A DNA stretch of 64,000 nucleotides from Rufibacter hautae (GTDB taxonomy: Bacteria > Bacteroidota > Bacteroidia > Cytophagales > Hymenobacteraceae): NCBI RefSeq assembly GCF_008271695.1, contig NZ_VKKY01000002.1, forward strand, positions 744,001-808,000. Direction: 5' to 3'. The position numbers were made by a program, and so were the translations under genes. Under the pieces are notes generated by a model. That model made no database searches. It was not told the origin of the DNA and worked only from the letters and a program-made list of their open reading frames with translations. This document shows, in pieces, positions 8,840 through 16,836 of the stretch (within the stretch, counting starts at the first letter, position 1; every line of letters starts with the position of its first letter).

Positions 8840-9388
8840 CTACTTGTAAGCCTCCAGTTGCTTCAGTCTTAATTCCACAGAGGCAATCCATTCCAGTTGT
8901 TGGTTTTTGTCCAGGCCGTGTCGGCTTTCCCGGTCATATAAATCTTGCTCTTGGTGCCATTTTTCAAAGGCCTCGCTGGCGTATCTGTTCAAGTCTGCGG
9001 CGCCGCGGTTGCAGGCGTTGGGCAGTTCTTTAAGTCGCTTGCGCAGTTGGCGGGCGTGGAGCTCGGTTAAATCAAAGTGCAGTTGCTCATGGGCCAGCAG
9101 CATCGCCGAGTTTTTGTTGCGGGTCCAGGATTCTTTGGGGTTGAAAACAGCGTCCACTTTGAATTTAAGCTGGTTGTTTTCGCATTTCACCTTCATCTCC
9201 ATGTTGGTGGAGGTGAGGGCGTGGTGTTGGTTTGTAGGCGCGGGACTGCCGGCGAAATCATCCCAGGTGAGGCGCTTCTGCACCGTCCAGGGGATGTCTG
9301 CGGTTGGGGCAATCGGTTCAGGGTTAGTATCAGGAAAAGCGGCCAAAAACAGCGTGCTGATCCAGAGCGGTAGAAAGTAAAATGACAT
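8840..9388 (-). CDS. DUF922 family putative Zn-protease, exported
   Basis: A 182-residue protein with a signal peptide (hydrophobic LPLWISTLFLAAF) and a DUF922 domain. The putative zinc site HEQLH (HExxH) lies near residue 103 in LLAHEQLHFDLTELHARQLR, and RLTWDDFAGSP near residue 38 is typical of the family. The proteins are annotated as predicted secreted Zn-dependent proteases, although activity has rarely been shown. The downstream hairpin ends the transcript. The stop of the MATE gene lies 68 bp upstream on the same strand. Confidence 0.85.
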   Translation of the reverse strand: MSFYFLPLWISTLFLAAFPDTNPEPIAPTADIPWTVQKRLTWDDFAGSPAPTNQHHALTSTNMEMKVKCENNQLKFKVDAVFNPKESWTRNKNSAMLLAHEQLHFDLTELHARQLRKRLKELPNACNRGAADLNRYASEAFEKWHQEQDLYDRESRHGLDKNQQLEWIASVELRLKQLEAYK

Positions 9389-9456
9389 AGCTGCTGCGGT
9401 AACACACTCCCAACCAAAAGGAGTTTCCTCCTATCACAACTAAGTTATAAATAAAA

Positions 9457-10797
9457 TTATTGCGGACTCAATTTCCTGAACCGGAAAAATAGTAAAACCG
9501 CCGCAATGGTAAGGCCGGTTAACAGCCCCAGCCAGATGCCCACTGCTGCCAGGTTCAGCCAGAATCCTAAGGCATAACCAATAGGCAAAGCAATTAACCA
9601 GTAGGAAACCAGAGAGATCATACTAGGCACTTTCACGTCTTCCAGGCCGCGCAAGGCTCCAAGTCCCACCACTTGTACACCGTCAGACAACTGGAAAACA
9701 GCCGCAATGATGAGCAGTTTAGAGGCCAGCGCGTGTACCGCCATATCCTTCACGTATAAATGCGGAATCAGGTCCTTGCTCAGGATGATCAAAGTGGCGC
9801 TGCCTGCCATAAACAAAGCTCCCAGGATAAGGCTGCTATGACCTGCCACGTGGGCGGCGTGCAAATCGCCGGAGCCTCGTAGTTTCCCCACCCTGATGGT
9901 AGCCGCCGCCGAAATGCCACTTGCCATCATATAGGTCACCGAGGCCACGTTAAGGGCGATCTGATGCGCCGCCAGATCGCGGGCGCCTACCCAGCCAATC
10001 ATCACCGCCGAAAAGCTAAAAGCCCCCATCTCAAAGATCATCTGCAAGGAAATAGGCAAGCCAATCTTGAACATGCGCGACATGTGCGTCCAGGAAATAT
10101 GTTGCCGGCGCAGGTATTTGCGGTACCGTCCAAAACGGGGAGAGTAGTAAATGAAAGCCGCCATCATGAGGGCCATGAGCACCCGCGAGATGAACGTGGC
10201 CCAGGCTGCTCCGTTCAAACCCAAGGCTGGTAACCCTAGCTTCCCGTAGATGAGCACGTAGTTCAAAATCACGTTCACCACATTGGCAAAGATGGAGATG
10301 TACATAGACTGCCTGGTGAGCGATAGCCCCTCGGCAAACTGCTTGAAGGCCTGGAACACCATCAGCGGCACCATGGAAAGGAACAGGATGTTCACGTACG
10401 GGATGGCCAAGCGCACTACCTCTTCCGGTTGGTTCAAATAGGCAATAAAAGGAGAGAGGCCCCAGAACGCCAAAAACAGCAGTACGCCCATGCCGGTATT
10501 CAGCACCAAGCCATTCAAGAGAATCAAGGCGATACGGGTATGGTTTTTCCGGCCATCGGCACGGGCCACCAAAGGCGTGATGCTGTATGAGATACCCAAC
10601 CCAAACACCAGCGTGATGGTGAAGATACTGTTCCCCAGCGAGGCCGCCGCCAACTGCGCCGTCCCAATCCGGCCCGCCATTATACTGTCAGCTACGGACA
10701 CCAGGATGTGCCCCAATTGACTCAGGACCACTGGGTAGGCCAGCCAGAAGGTACTCTTATAATGTTCGCGGTAGTGGGGAGAGAAAATCACGGGCAA
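9457..10797 (-). CDS. MATE family efflux transporter
   Basis: A 446-residue integral membrane protein with twelve predicted helices in two homologous halves, typical of MATE (NorM-like) Na+ or H+/drug antiporters. Seen: YPVVLSQLGHILVSVADSIMAGRIGTAQLAA in the first helix region and GLPISLQMIFEMGAFSFSAVMIG at the start of the second half. The length is normal. The DUF922 gene follows by 68 bp. Substrate cannot be predicted. Confidence 0.92.
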   Translation of the reverse strand: MPVIFSPHYREHYKSTFWLAYPVVLSQLGHILVSVADSIMAGRIGTAQLAAASLGNSIFTITLVFGLGISYSITPLVARADGRKNHTRIALILLNGLVLNTGMGVLLFLAFWGLSPFIAYLNQPEEVVRLAIPYVNILFLSMVPLMVFQAFKQFAEGLSLTRQSMYISIFANVVNVILNYVLIYGKLGLPALGLNGAAWATFISRVLMALMMAAFIYYSPRFGRYRKYLRRQHISWTHMSRMFKIGLPISLQMIFEMGAFSFSAVMIGWVGARDLAAHQIALNVASVTYMMASGISAAATIRVGKLRGSGDLHAAHVAGHSSLILGALFMAGSATLIILSKDLIPHLYVKDMAVHALASKLLIIAAVFQLSDGVQVVGLGALRGLEDVKVPSMISLVSYWLIALPIGYALGFWLNLAAVGIWLGLLTGLTIAAVLLFFRFRKLSPQ

Positions 10798-11145
10798 ATT
10801 TGTAAAACAGGCCGCAAAGCTACGGCTATTTTCCCTATCCCTAAGGACAAATGTCCAAGACAGCGAGAAGAGCAGATCATCTAAGCTGATTACCTGAAAA
10901 AGCTTAGGAGGGAATCCTTTATGTTGTTAACCGTTTTAAGCCTTCTTTTTCAGAAAAGCCTCTAAAATGATCTCCTTAAACTAGGACGCCTTCAAAACTG
11001 AAAGGTTAACCAACTTATTTTCAATATGACCTAATTGATTTATTGGTTGGGTTTAATGAGCTAAAAGATAGGTTGTTAAGAATAAACACGGATATGCGCC
11101 TTAGCTGATCTAAAAACCACCAGATAGAAGTAATAGGGAATGGAA
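10798..11145. other. Intergenic region, 348 bp
   Basis: Non-coding stretch between the MATE start and the aminotransferase stop, both on the minus strand. It holds one dispersed palindrome (10933-10968) and otherwise AT-rich sequence. No convincing open reading frame or RNA gene is visible. A promoter for the MATE gene presumably lies near 10800-10860. Confidence 0.5.
10933..10968. repeat. 36-bp dispersed palindrome, copy 3
   Basis: Begins GTTTTAAGCC and ends GCCTCTAAAAT, with TTTTTCAGAAAA at the centre. Confidence 0.65.
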
Positions 11146-12240
11146 TCAGGAGGCGAAAGCTTTCAGGCGCAATAGGGCGCTTTCCAGAACCTCCTCGGGT
11201 AAGGCGAAAGACATTCTTACTGCGGTAGGCATGCCCATCTTGGTGCCGCATAAGACCTCCAGGCCTACCTGGTCTTTGAGGGCAGCAGCCCATTCCTCCA
11301 CCAATTGAAATGGTGAGGCTGGATCTTTAGGTTGAAGGCAGTCGTCTACCTGAAGGGTGAAGTAGTAGCCCGCATCTGGCACAGTGAATTTTAGCTTTGG
11401 CATTTGCTCCAGTTCCTGAATAACAAGTTGCCGCCTCGTGTCCAAATCTGTTCTGAAATGCTGCCAGATCTGGTGCCGGTGTTGGGTGGCCGCGGCGGCG
11501 CCCGCCTGTAGAAAAGGAGACACCCCTGAGATAAGTTTTAGCTGCAGTTCAGTGGCTTTGTGCAGGATGTCAAAGGGCGCTATAAGGTAACCAATCCGCC
11601 AACCAGACATGGCGAAGGACTTGGAGAATCCATTGACCACGGCTACTCTATCTCGCAGGTGCTCAAAGTGTAAAAAGCTGTTTACTCTGCCTTGGTAAGC
11701 AAGACCATCATATATTTCGTCTGAGAGCAAGTGCAGGTTCGGGAACTCCTCCAGCAGATGGGCCACCTGCTGCAACTCAGCCAGCGAATATACTTTCCCA
11801 GTAGGGTTGCCCGGATTCGTGAGGATGAGCAGTTTGGTGTCTGGGGTGATTTTCTGGCGCAGGTCCTCCAGGTTGATCGCGTAGCCTTCCTCTGGGTTGG
11901 CCGGCACCGTTACCAGTTTCCCACCGCTCTGCCTGATCAACTCCGGGAAAGCAAACCAGTAAGGGGCGAGGGCCACCACCTCGTCGCCGGGATGTAGCAG
12001 GCTTTGCAGATACAGGTGAATGGCGTGCTTGGCACCGTGCGTGATCAGAATCTGCTCGGCTGGTACTGGTGCGTTCTCATCTTCCAGGTACCGTTGGGCC
12101 AATGCGTACCGCAGTTCCGGAAGGCCTTCGTTGGGGCCATAGTACGTGTTGTGCCGGCCCACCGCCTCTTGCATGGCCATAACGGCCACAGCGGGCGTGT
12201 GGAAATGACTGACACCTAAATGCAGCGGAATGACATCCAT
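11146..12240 (-). CDS. Class I/II PLP-dependent aminotransferase
   Basis: A 364-residue fold-type I aminotransferase. The PLP-binding lysine lies in GFSKSFAMSGWRIGYL near residue 212. NPGNPTGKVYS (near 142) and SDEIYDGLAYQG (near 175) carry the Asn and Asp/Tyr cofactor contacts. It resembles aspartate/aromatic aminotransferases and cystathionine beta-lyase-like enzymes. It lies 211 bp downstream of egtD on the same strand, so a link to ergothioneine synthesis (a C-S lyase role) is possible but unproven. Confidence 0.85.
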   Translation of the reverse strand: MDVIPLHLGVSHFHTPAVAVMAMQEAVGRHNTYYGPNEGLPELRYALAQRYLEDENAPVPAEQILITHGAKHAIHLYLQSLLHPGDEVVALAPYWFAFPELIRQSGGKLVTVPANPEEGYAINLEDLRQKITPDTKLLILTNPGNPTGKVYSLAELQQVAHLLEEFPNLHLLSDEIYDGLAYQGRVNSFLHFEHLRDRVAVVNGFSKSFAMSGWRIGYLIAPFDILHKATELQLKLISGVSPFLQAGAAAATQHRHQIWQHFRTDLDTRRQLVIQELEQMPKLKFTVPDAGYYFTLQVDDCLQPKDPASPFQLVEEWAAALKDQVGLEVLCGTKMGMPTAVRMSFALPEEVLESALLRLKAFAS

Positions 12241-12451
12241 TTTGAATATTGATTGATAATTGTTAGTTGTTGATTGCTAATTGATTGGACTTGCGATAAA
12301 GTTAGGTGTCTTAACTAAATGGTCAATTTCACATGCAAAACAGATTGAAATAATTCTCTATCCTGCATTGGTTCTATTTTAAGAAAAACAGGCCTAATAC
12401 AGGATAGACAAATTATGCAAAGCCGAACAATTAACAATCAACAATCAGCAA
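12241..12451. repeat. AT-rich intergenic region with inverted TTGATTG/CAATCAA arrays
   Basis: At 12246-12286 runs of TTGATTG and TTGTTAG occur, and at 12427-12455 the inverted equivalents CAATTAACAATCAACAATC. The two arms flank the gap between egtD and the aminotransferase and could pair. The centre (about 12371-12396) holds a half copy of the dispersed palindrome (ATTTTAAGAAAAACAGGCC). Confidence 0.45.
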
Positions 12452-13453
12452 TTAAACCGGTCTCAGGAGGACATCGGCGAAGCCGTGGCTAGGGTCTGTG
12501 AACACGTCTTGCACCCTGAAGCCGCAAGCCCCGGCCATTTCCTCCACCTGCCGCAAAGAGAATTTGTAGGAGTTCTCCGTATGGATCGCTTCCCAGGCTT
12601 CAAAGGAGAAAGTCTGCCCGATGGCCTCAATATGCACCTTCTGGTTTATTTTGCTTATAAGGAAGCTGCGCATGGTGCCTTCCAACGGGTCATACTCCGC
12701 GAAATGCTGAAACTGATCCAGGTCAAAGTCTGCCTGCAGCTCTTTGTTGATGCGGTGAAGGAGGTTGAGGTTGAAGGCCGAAGTCACGCCGGCGGCATCG
12801 GCGTAGGCGCGCCGCATCTTCTCGGGGTCTTTGCGCAGGTCCAGGCCCAGCAGAAAGGCATCCTCAGGATTCAGGCTTTGGCGCAGGGTACACAGGAAGT
12901 TGCGGGCCTCCTCCAGGTCAAAGTTCCCGATGTTGGAGCCCAGGAACAACACCACTTTGCGTTGGCGCTGGTTTTGGTTCAGCCATTCCAAGCCTTGGAA
13001 ATACTCGGCGGCCAGCGCTTGCACGGGCAGCTTGGGCAAGCGGTGGTGCAGGTCCTCCAGCAACAGGTTAAGCTGGTCATCGGAGATGTCCAGGGGCACG
13101 TAGGAGAAATCGGCTTTGGAGGCTACCAGTTCAGCCAGGAGCAGTTTGGTTTTGTAGGCATCGCCGGCACCAAGATCCACCAGTTGGAAAGGCGTGTGGG
13201 TGTCCATGGCGAACAGGATCTCCTTCCGTTGCTTCTCTAGGATCTGGTGCTCCAGCTTGGTGAGGTAGTACTCGGGCAACTGCATGATCTGCTGGAAAAG
13301 CTGGCTTCCTTTGGCGTCATAAAAGAATCTAGAAGAGAGCTTTTTGGGGCTTTGGCTCAAGCCTTGCATTACATCCTGCGCCAAGCCGTTGTCATCAGAA
13401 ACGCGGGTGGGCAACAGGTCAATCAGGCGGGTATGGGTAGAGGTGAGGGTCAT
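12452..13453 (-). CDS. egtD: L-histidine N-alpha-methyltransferase
   Basis: A 333-residue SAM-dependent methyltransferase that converts histidine to hercynine, the first step of ergothioneine synthesis. Seen: LPEYYLTKLEHQIL near residues 55-68, FQLVDLGAGDAYKTKLLL (SAM motif I, near 85), LFLGSNIGNFD near 170, and the C-terminal FSFEAWEAIHTENSYKFSLRQVEEMA block that shapes the histidine site. The length fits EgtD. It follows egtB on the same strand with a 15-bp gap. Confidence 0.93.
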   Translation of the reverse strand: MTLTSTHTRLIDLLPTRVSDDNGLAQDVMQGLSQSPKKLSSRFFYDAKGSQLFQQIMQLPEYYLTKLEHQILEKQRKEILFAMDTHTPFQLVDLGAGDAYKTKLLLAELVASKADFSYVPLDISDDQLNLLLEDLHHRLPKLPVQALAAEYFQGLEWLNQNQRQRKVVLFLGSNIGNFDLEEARNFLCTLRQSLNPEDAFLLGLDLRKDPEKMRRAYADAAGVTSAFNLNLLHRINKELQADFDLDQFQHFAEYDPLEGTMRSFLISKINQKVHIEAIGQTFSFEAWEAIHTENSYKFSLRQVEEMAGACGFRVQDVFTDPSHGFADVLLRPV

Positions 13454-13468
13454 AGGAGTGAATATAGA

Positions 13469-14761
13469 TTATCTTTTGGCCAGCCTGATGCCGGTGAATT
13501 GCCAGCGTTTGTCAGCGTGGAAGAAATTGCGGTACGTAGGTCTGATGTGGCTTTGGGGTGTAGCGCAGGAGCCACCGCGCAGCACCATCTGGTTCACCAT
13601 GAACTTGCCGTTGTACTCGCCAATGGCGCCCGGCGCGGTCACAAACCCCGGATACGGAAAATAGCCGCTGTAGGTCCATTCCCAGGTATTGCCCAGGAGC
13701 TGCGCCGCTGTTTCAGCATCCTCAGGCAAGTTCGCCGGAACCGGATGGTACATGCCGCTTTCCATGAAGTTGCCCTCGTTCAAAGGGTTTGCATGAAGTT
13801 GGGCCAGGGCTTCCCACTCAAACTCGGTGAGCAACCGGTGCCCGCTCCAGTTCGCGTAAGCCAGGGCCTCGAAAAAGCTGATGTGCGTAACAGGTGCCTC
13901 CAGATCAACCTTCTCCAGGCCGTGCAAAGTAAAATGGTACCACCCGTCCTCCTGGTTCAGCCAGTACAGAGGCGCTTGCCAGCCTTGCTGCTGGCTTATT
14001 TGCCAACCCTCGTCCAGCCAAAGGGTGAAATCGGCGTAGCCGCCGGCTTCTATAAACTTCAGGTACTCGGCATTGGTCACCAGGGTACGGCGGGCCTGGA
14101 ACTCGGCCAGGTAGACTTGGTGCGGTTGCAGCTCATTGTCAAAACAGAAACCCTCGCCCTGGAAGCCGATGTGGTAAAGGCCTGCCGGTACCGTGCTCCA
14201 CTCGTTTTGGGGCTGTTTTTGTAAAATGGAGCCGGAAACAGTGGTTGGTTTAAGCTGATAAGAAGGAAGCAACGGATTGCAGCTCATGATGTATTTGATA
14301 TCGGTGAGGAGCAGTTCCTGGTGCTGCTGCTCATGCTGCAGGCCCAGTTCCATCACAGGGGCAAGCTGCGTGTTTTGCAGATACTTCTCGTCCGTTAGTA
14401 CCTTTTCCATCTCGGCATCCACGTGACGGCGGTACGCGTAAATGTCCTCCAGCGGCGGCCGAGATAAGGTGCCCCGGTCTGAGCGGGCGATGCGGCTGCC
14501 CATGCTGTTGTAGTACGAGTTGAAAAAGAAGGCGTACTGCGGATGGAAGGCCTTATAAGCCGGCAGGTTGGGGAGCAGGATAAAGGTCTCGAAGAACCAG
14601 GTGGTGTGCCCCAGGTGCCATTTAGGCGGACTCACATCGGCCATGGGTTGCATCACGGAATCTTCGGGGGTGAGGGGAGCGCAGATTTTTTCGGTCTGCT
14701 GCCGGATAGCCTGGTAACGGGCCAGCAAATCAGTGACACCGTTCTGTGTGGAGGAAGCCAT
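13469..14761 (-). CDS. egtB: Ergothioneine biosynthesis sulfoxide synthase
   Basis: A 430-residue iron enzyme that joins hercynine to a thiol donor using O2. The N-terminal DinB-like domain supplies the three-His iron site: WHLGHTTWFFETF near residue 50 and LQHEQQHQELLL near 137. The C-terminal FGE-sulfatase domain has NTWEWTYSGYFPYPGF near 360 and LRGGSCATPQSHIRPTYRNFF. It is the first gene of an egtB-egtD pair. No egtC amidohydrolase is present nearby, so the enzyme may use cysteine directly, as type II EgtBs do. Confidence 0.93.
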   Translation of the reverse strand: MASSTQNGVTDLLARYQAIRQQTEKICAPLTPEDSVMQPMADVSPPKWHLGHTTWFFETFILLPNLPAYKAFHPQYAFFFNSYYNSMGSRIARSDRGTLSRPPLEDIYAYRRHVDAEMEKVLTDEKYLQNTQLAPVMELGLQHEQQHQELLLTDIKYIMSCNPLLPSYQLKPTTVSGSILQKQPQNEWSTVPAGLYHIGFQGEGFCFDNELQPHQVYLAEFQARRTLVTNAEYLKFIEAGGYADFTLWLDEGWQISQQQGWQAPLYWLNQEDGWYHFTLHGLEKVDLEAPVTHISFFEALAYANWSGHRLLTEFEWEALAQLHANPLNEGNFMESGMYHPVPANLPEDAETAAQLLGNTWEWTYSGYFPYPGFVTAPGAIGEYNGKFMVNQMVLRGGSCATPQSHIRPTYRNFFHADKRWQFTGIRLAKR

Positions 14762-14838
14762 GAGGAATTTCGTATTTACACCTACTAAACTAATAATAAG
14801 ATGAAAGGTTGTACCTTCACCTGTGAGATAAAAAGTCT

Positions 14839-15915
14839 ATGCCTTTTGTTTTAACTCCGTTTTCTAGGGAACTGTCCTTTAAATTTGATGCCCGCACCTC
14901 GCGGGGCGCCATGAAAACCCACCTGGCGCACTACATTAGAGTGCACCACACCAACGCGCCCGAGGTGCAGGGCTGGGGCGAATGCTCGCCTTTGCCAGGT
15001 CTCAGCCCCGACTACTCGCCCACTTTCCATAAGTTGCTGGAACGCATCTGCCAGAAGTACAACGACCTGCGCCTGGAGGTACCGGAAACGGAGGAGTCTC
15101 TTGCTTTCTGGCAAACCCTCAGCGCCTGGCCCTCCATCTGCTTCGGCGCCGAAACGGCCTGGGTGGACTACCTGCGGGGCGCCAAACGGATGCTGTATAA
15201 CACCCCGTTCTCCCGGTCTGAGAAAGGCATCAGAATCAACGGGCTTATCTGGATGGGAGACCTCGCGTTTATGCGGGAGCAGATCGAAAACAAGATGGCC
15301 CAAGGCTTCACATGCCTCAAGCTGAAAATCGGGGGGCTTGATTTTGCCAAGGAACTCAAGATTCTGAAGGAGATCAGAACCATGGCGAGCCCGCAGGAGT
15401 TGGAGCTGCGCCTGGATGCCAACGGAGCTTTCTCACCCGCCAACGCCGAGGAAAAACTACGGGATTTGGCTGCCTTCCATATCCACTCACTGGAGCAGCC
15501 CATCAAAGCGGGGCAACTGGAGGAAATGAAGCTGCTTTGCGAGGTGTCGCCCATTCCCATTGCCTTGGACGAGGAACTGATTGGCATTACCGGCGAGGAA
15601 AACAAATGGAACCTGCTCAACCTGATCCGGCCGCAGTACATCATCATTAAGCCTACCTTAATTGGCGGATTGGTGAGCAGCCGCGAGTGGATACAGGTAG
15701 CTACCTCCCTGGGTATTGACTGGTGGCTAACTTCTGCGCTGGAGTCCAACATCGGGCTGAATGCTATCGCCCAATTCGCCTCTGACTTGAACAATCCTTT
15801 GCCGCAGGGCTTGGGAACTGGCCAACTGTACCACAACAACTTTGCCTCACCGCTGGAAATAAGGGGAGAAGAGCTCTGGTATAACCCGCAGAAAGCCTGG
15901 GAATTTCCAAGTTGA
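14839..15915 (+). CDS. menC: o-Succinylbenzoate synthase (enolase superfamily)
   Basis: A 358-residue enolase-superfamily enzyme, most like MenC of menaquinone synthesis (dehydration of SHCHC to o-succinylbenzoate). Seen: GWGECSPLPGLSPDY near the N-terminus, the catalytic KLKIG near 160 (KxK), metal ligands LRLDANGAF near 191 and EQPI near 218, DEELIG near 243, and the second catalytic lysine in IIKPTLIGG near 271. A dipeptide epimerase is the main alternative. The stop codon is the first unit of a TGAG microsatellite. The gene is divergent from egtB, with a 77-bp shared promoter region. Confidence 0.85.
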   Translation: MPFVLTPFSRELSFKFDARTSRGAMKTHLAHYIRVHHTNAPEVQGWGECSPLPGLSPDYSPTFHKLLERICQKYNDLRLEVPETEESLAFWQTLSAWPSICFGAETAWVDYLRGAKRMLYNTPFSRSEKGIRINGLIWMGDLAFMREQIENKMAQGFTCLKLKIGGLDFAKELKILKEIRTMASPQELELRLDANGAFSPANAEEKLRDLAAFHIHSLEQPIKAGQLEEMKLLCEVSPIPIALDEELIGITGEENKWNLLNLIRPQYIIIKPTLIGGLVSSREWIQVATSLGIDWWLTSALESNIGLNAIAQFASDLNNPLPQGLGTGQLYHNNFASPLEIRGEELWYNPQKAWEFPS

Positions 15916-15954
15916 GTGAGTGAGTGAGTGAGTGAGTGAGTGAGTGAGTGAGTG
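15913..15954. repeat. TGAG tetranucleotide microsatellite
   Basis: Ten and a half perfect copies of TGAG. The first three bases are the menC stop codon, and the array ends directly against a T-rich palindrome. Confidence 0.95.
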
Positions 15955-15991
15955 TTTTTTTTAGCCGATTTTTTTCAAAAAAGGGCAAAAC
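15954..15991. repeat. Dispersed palindrome, copy 4 (38 bp)
   Basis: G followed by a T-run, then AGCCGATTTTTTTCAAAA and GGGCAAAAC. It is a slightly longer member of the family, lying between menC and the convergent sirtuin gene, and may serve as their terminator. Confidence 0.55.
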
Positions 15992-15996
15992 GCCGC

Positions 15997-16686
15997 CTAT
16001 TCTCCTAGCAGTTTCTTGACCAATTTAGGCACGCCTACGGTGGCTTTCTCCTGAATGATGGTGAAATTCCTTCGGTGCGAGATAGGCGGAGTGTTGGGGT
16101 CGATGAGGTAAATGGGGGTGTCATGCGGCGCGTAGGAGATAAGCCCAGCGGCAGGATACACTTGCAGCGAGGTGCCTATGATGAGCAGGTAATCCGCGTG
16201 CATGGTTTCTTCAGCGGCCTTTTCAATGAGGGGCACCGGCTCACCAAACCAGACAATGTTGGGCCGCAGTTGAGAGCCTCTCTCGCAGAGATCACCCAGG
16301 TTCAGTTCCCAGCCAGTCATGGGGTAGATGAGGTTCTCATCTTTGGTGCTGCGGCTTTCAAAAAGTTTCCCGTGCAAGTGCAGGATATTGGAAGACCCGG
16401 CACGTTCGTGCAGGTCATCCACGTTCTGGGTAATAATTTGCACGTCGTATTTCTGCTCCAGGTCTACCAGGGCTTTGTGGGCAGCGTTGGGTTCCACGCC
16501 TAAAGCGCTTTTCCGACGCTGGTTGTAGAAGTCCAACACCAGTTTGGGGTTCTTTTGCCAACCTTCCGGCGAAGCCACTTCCATGACGTCGTGCCCTTCC
16601 CACAAACCGTTTGCGTCCCGGAAGGTAGCCAAACCGCTCTCCGCGCTGATGCCAGCCCCAGTCAATACCACAATTTTCTGTTTCAT
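15997..16686 (-). CDS. cobB: SIR2 family NAD-dependent protein deacylase
   Basis: A 229-residue sirtuin that removes acyl groups from lysines with NAD+. Seen: VLTGAGISAESGLATFRD near residues 7-24 (NAD-binding GAGxS and the FRD loop), TQNVDDLHERAGS near 100-112, the catalytic His in LHLHGKLF near 117, and IIGTSLQVYPAAGL near 175. It lacks the four-Cys zinc ribbon, as many class U or III bacterial sirtuins do. I chose ATG at 16686 over an upstream TTG. The topA gene lies upstream on the same strand, with a hairpin between. Confidence 0.9.
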   Translation of the reverse strand: MKQKIVVLTGAGISAESGLATFRDANGLWEGHDVMEVASPEGWQKNPKLVLDFYNQRRKSALGVEPNAAHKALVDLEQKYDVQIITQNVDDLHERAGSSNILHLHGKLFESRSTKDENLIYPMTGWELNLGDLCERGSQLRPNIVWFGEPVPLIEKAAEETMHADYLLIIGTSLQVYPAAGLISYAPHDTPIYLIDPNTPPISHRRNFTIIQEKATVGVPKLVKKLLGE

Positions 16687-16745
16687 ATTTTTGCCCAACG
16701 TAGAAGGTGCAACCAGCCTAAAGTACGCAAATCTTTAGAAAAGGA

Positions 16746-16795
16746 GAGCCCCGTTTTGGGTCTGTTTTCATCAAAACAAACCCAAAACGGGGCTC
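16746..16795 (-). terminator. Hairpin between topA and cobB containing a dispersed palindrome
   Basis: A 16-bp perfect outer stem (GAGCCCCGTTTTGGGT with its complement at 16780-16795), one mismatch, then six more pairs around a CATC loop. Its core (16753-16788) is an exact 36-bp member of the dispersed palindrome family. The minus-strand side is followed by a weak T-rich stretch. Confidence 0.75.
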
Positions 16796-16836
16796 AATCA
16801 CTTACGAATACTGGCTTATCGCCGATATTTCTTCCT

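Noticed and set aside
8679-8891. Small minus-strand reading frame of 70 codons
   Set aside because: It is made largely of the perfect terminator hairpin and overlaps the DUF922 stop; no protein features.
12485-14224. Long plus-strand frames opposite egtD and egtB
   Set aside because: The minus-strand frames encode complete, recognisable enzymes with catalytic motifs; the opposite frames show no domain.
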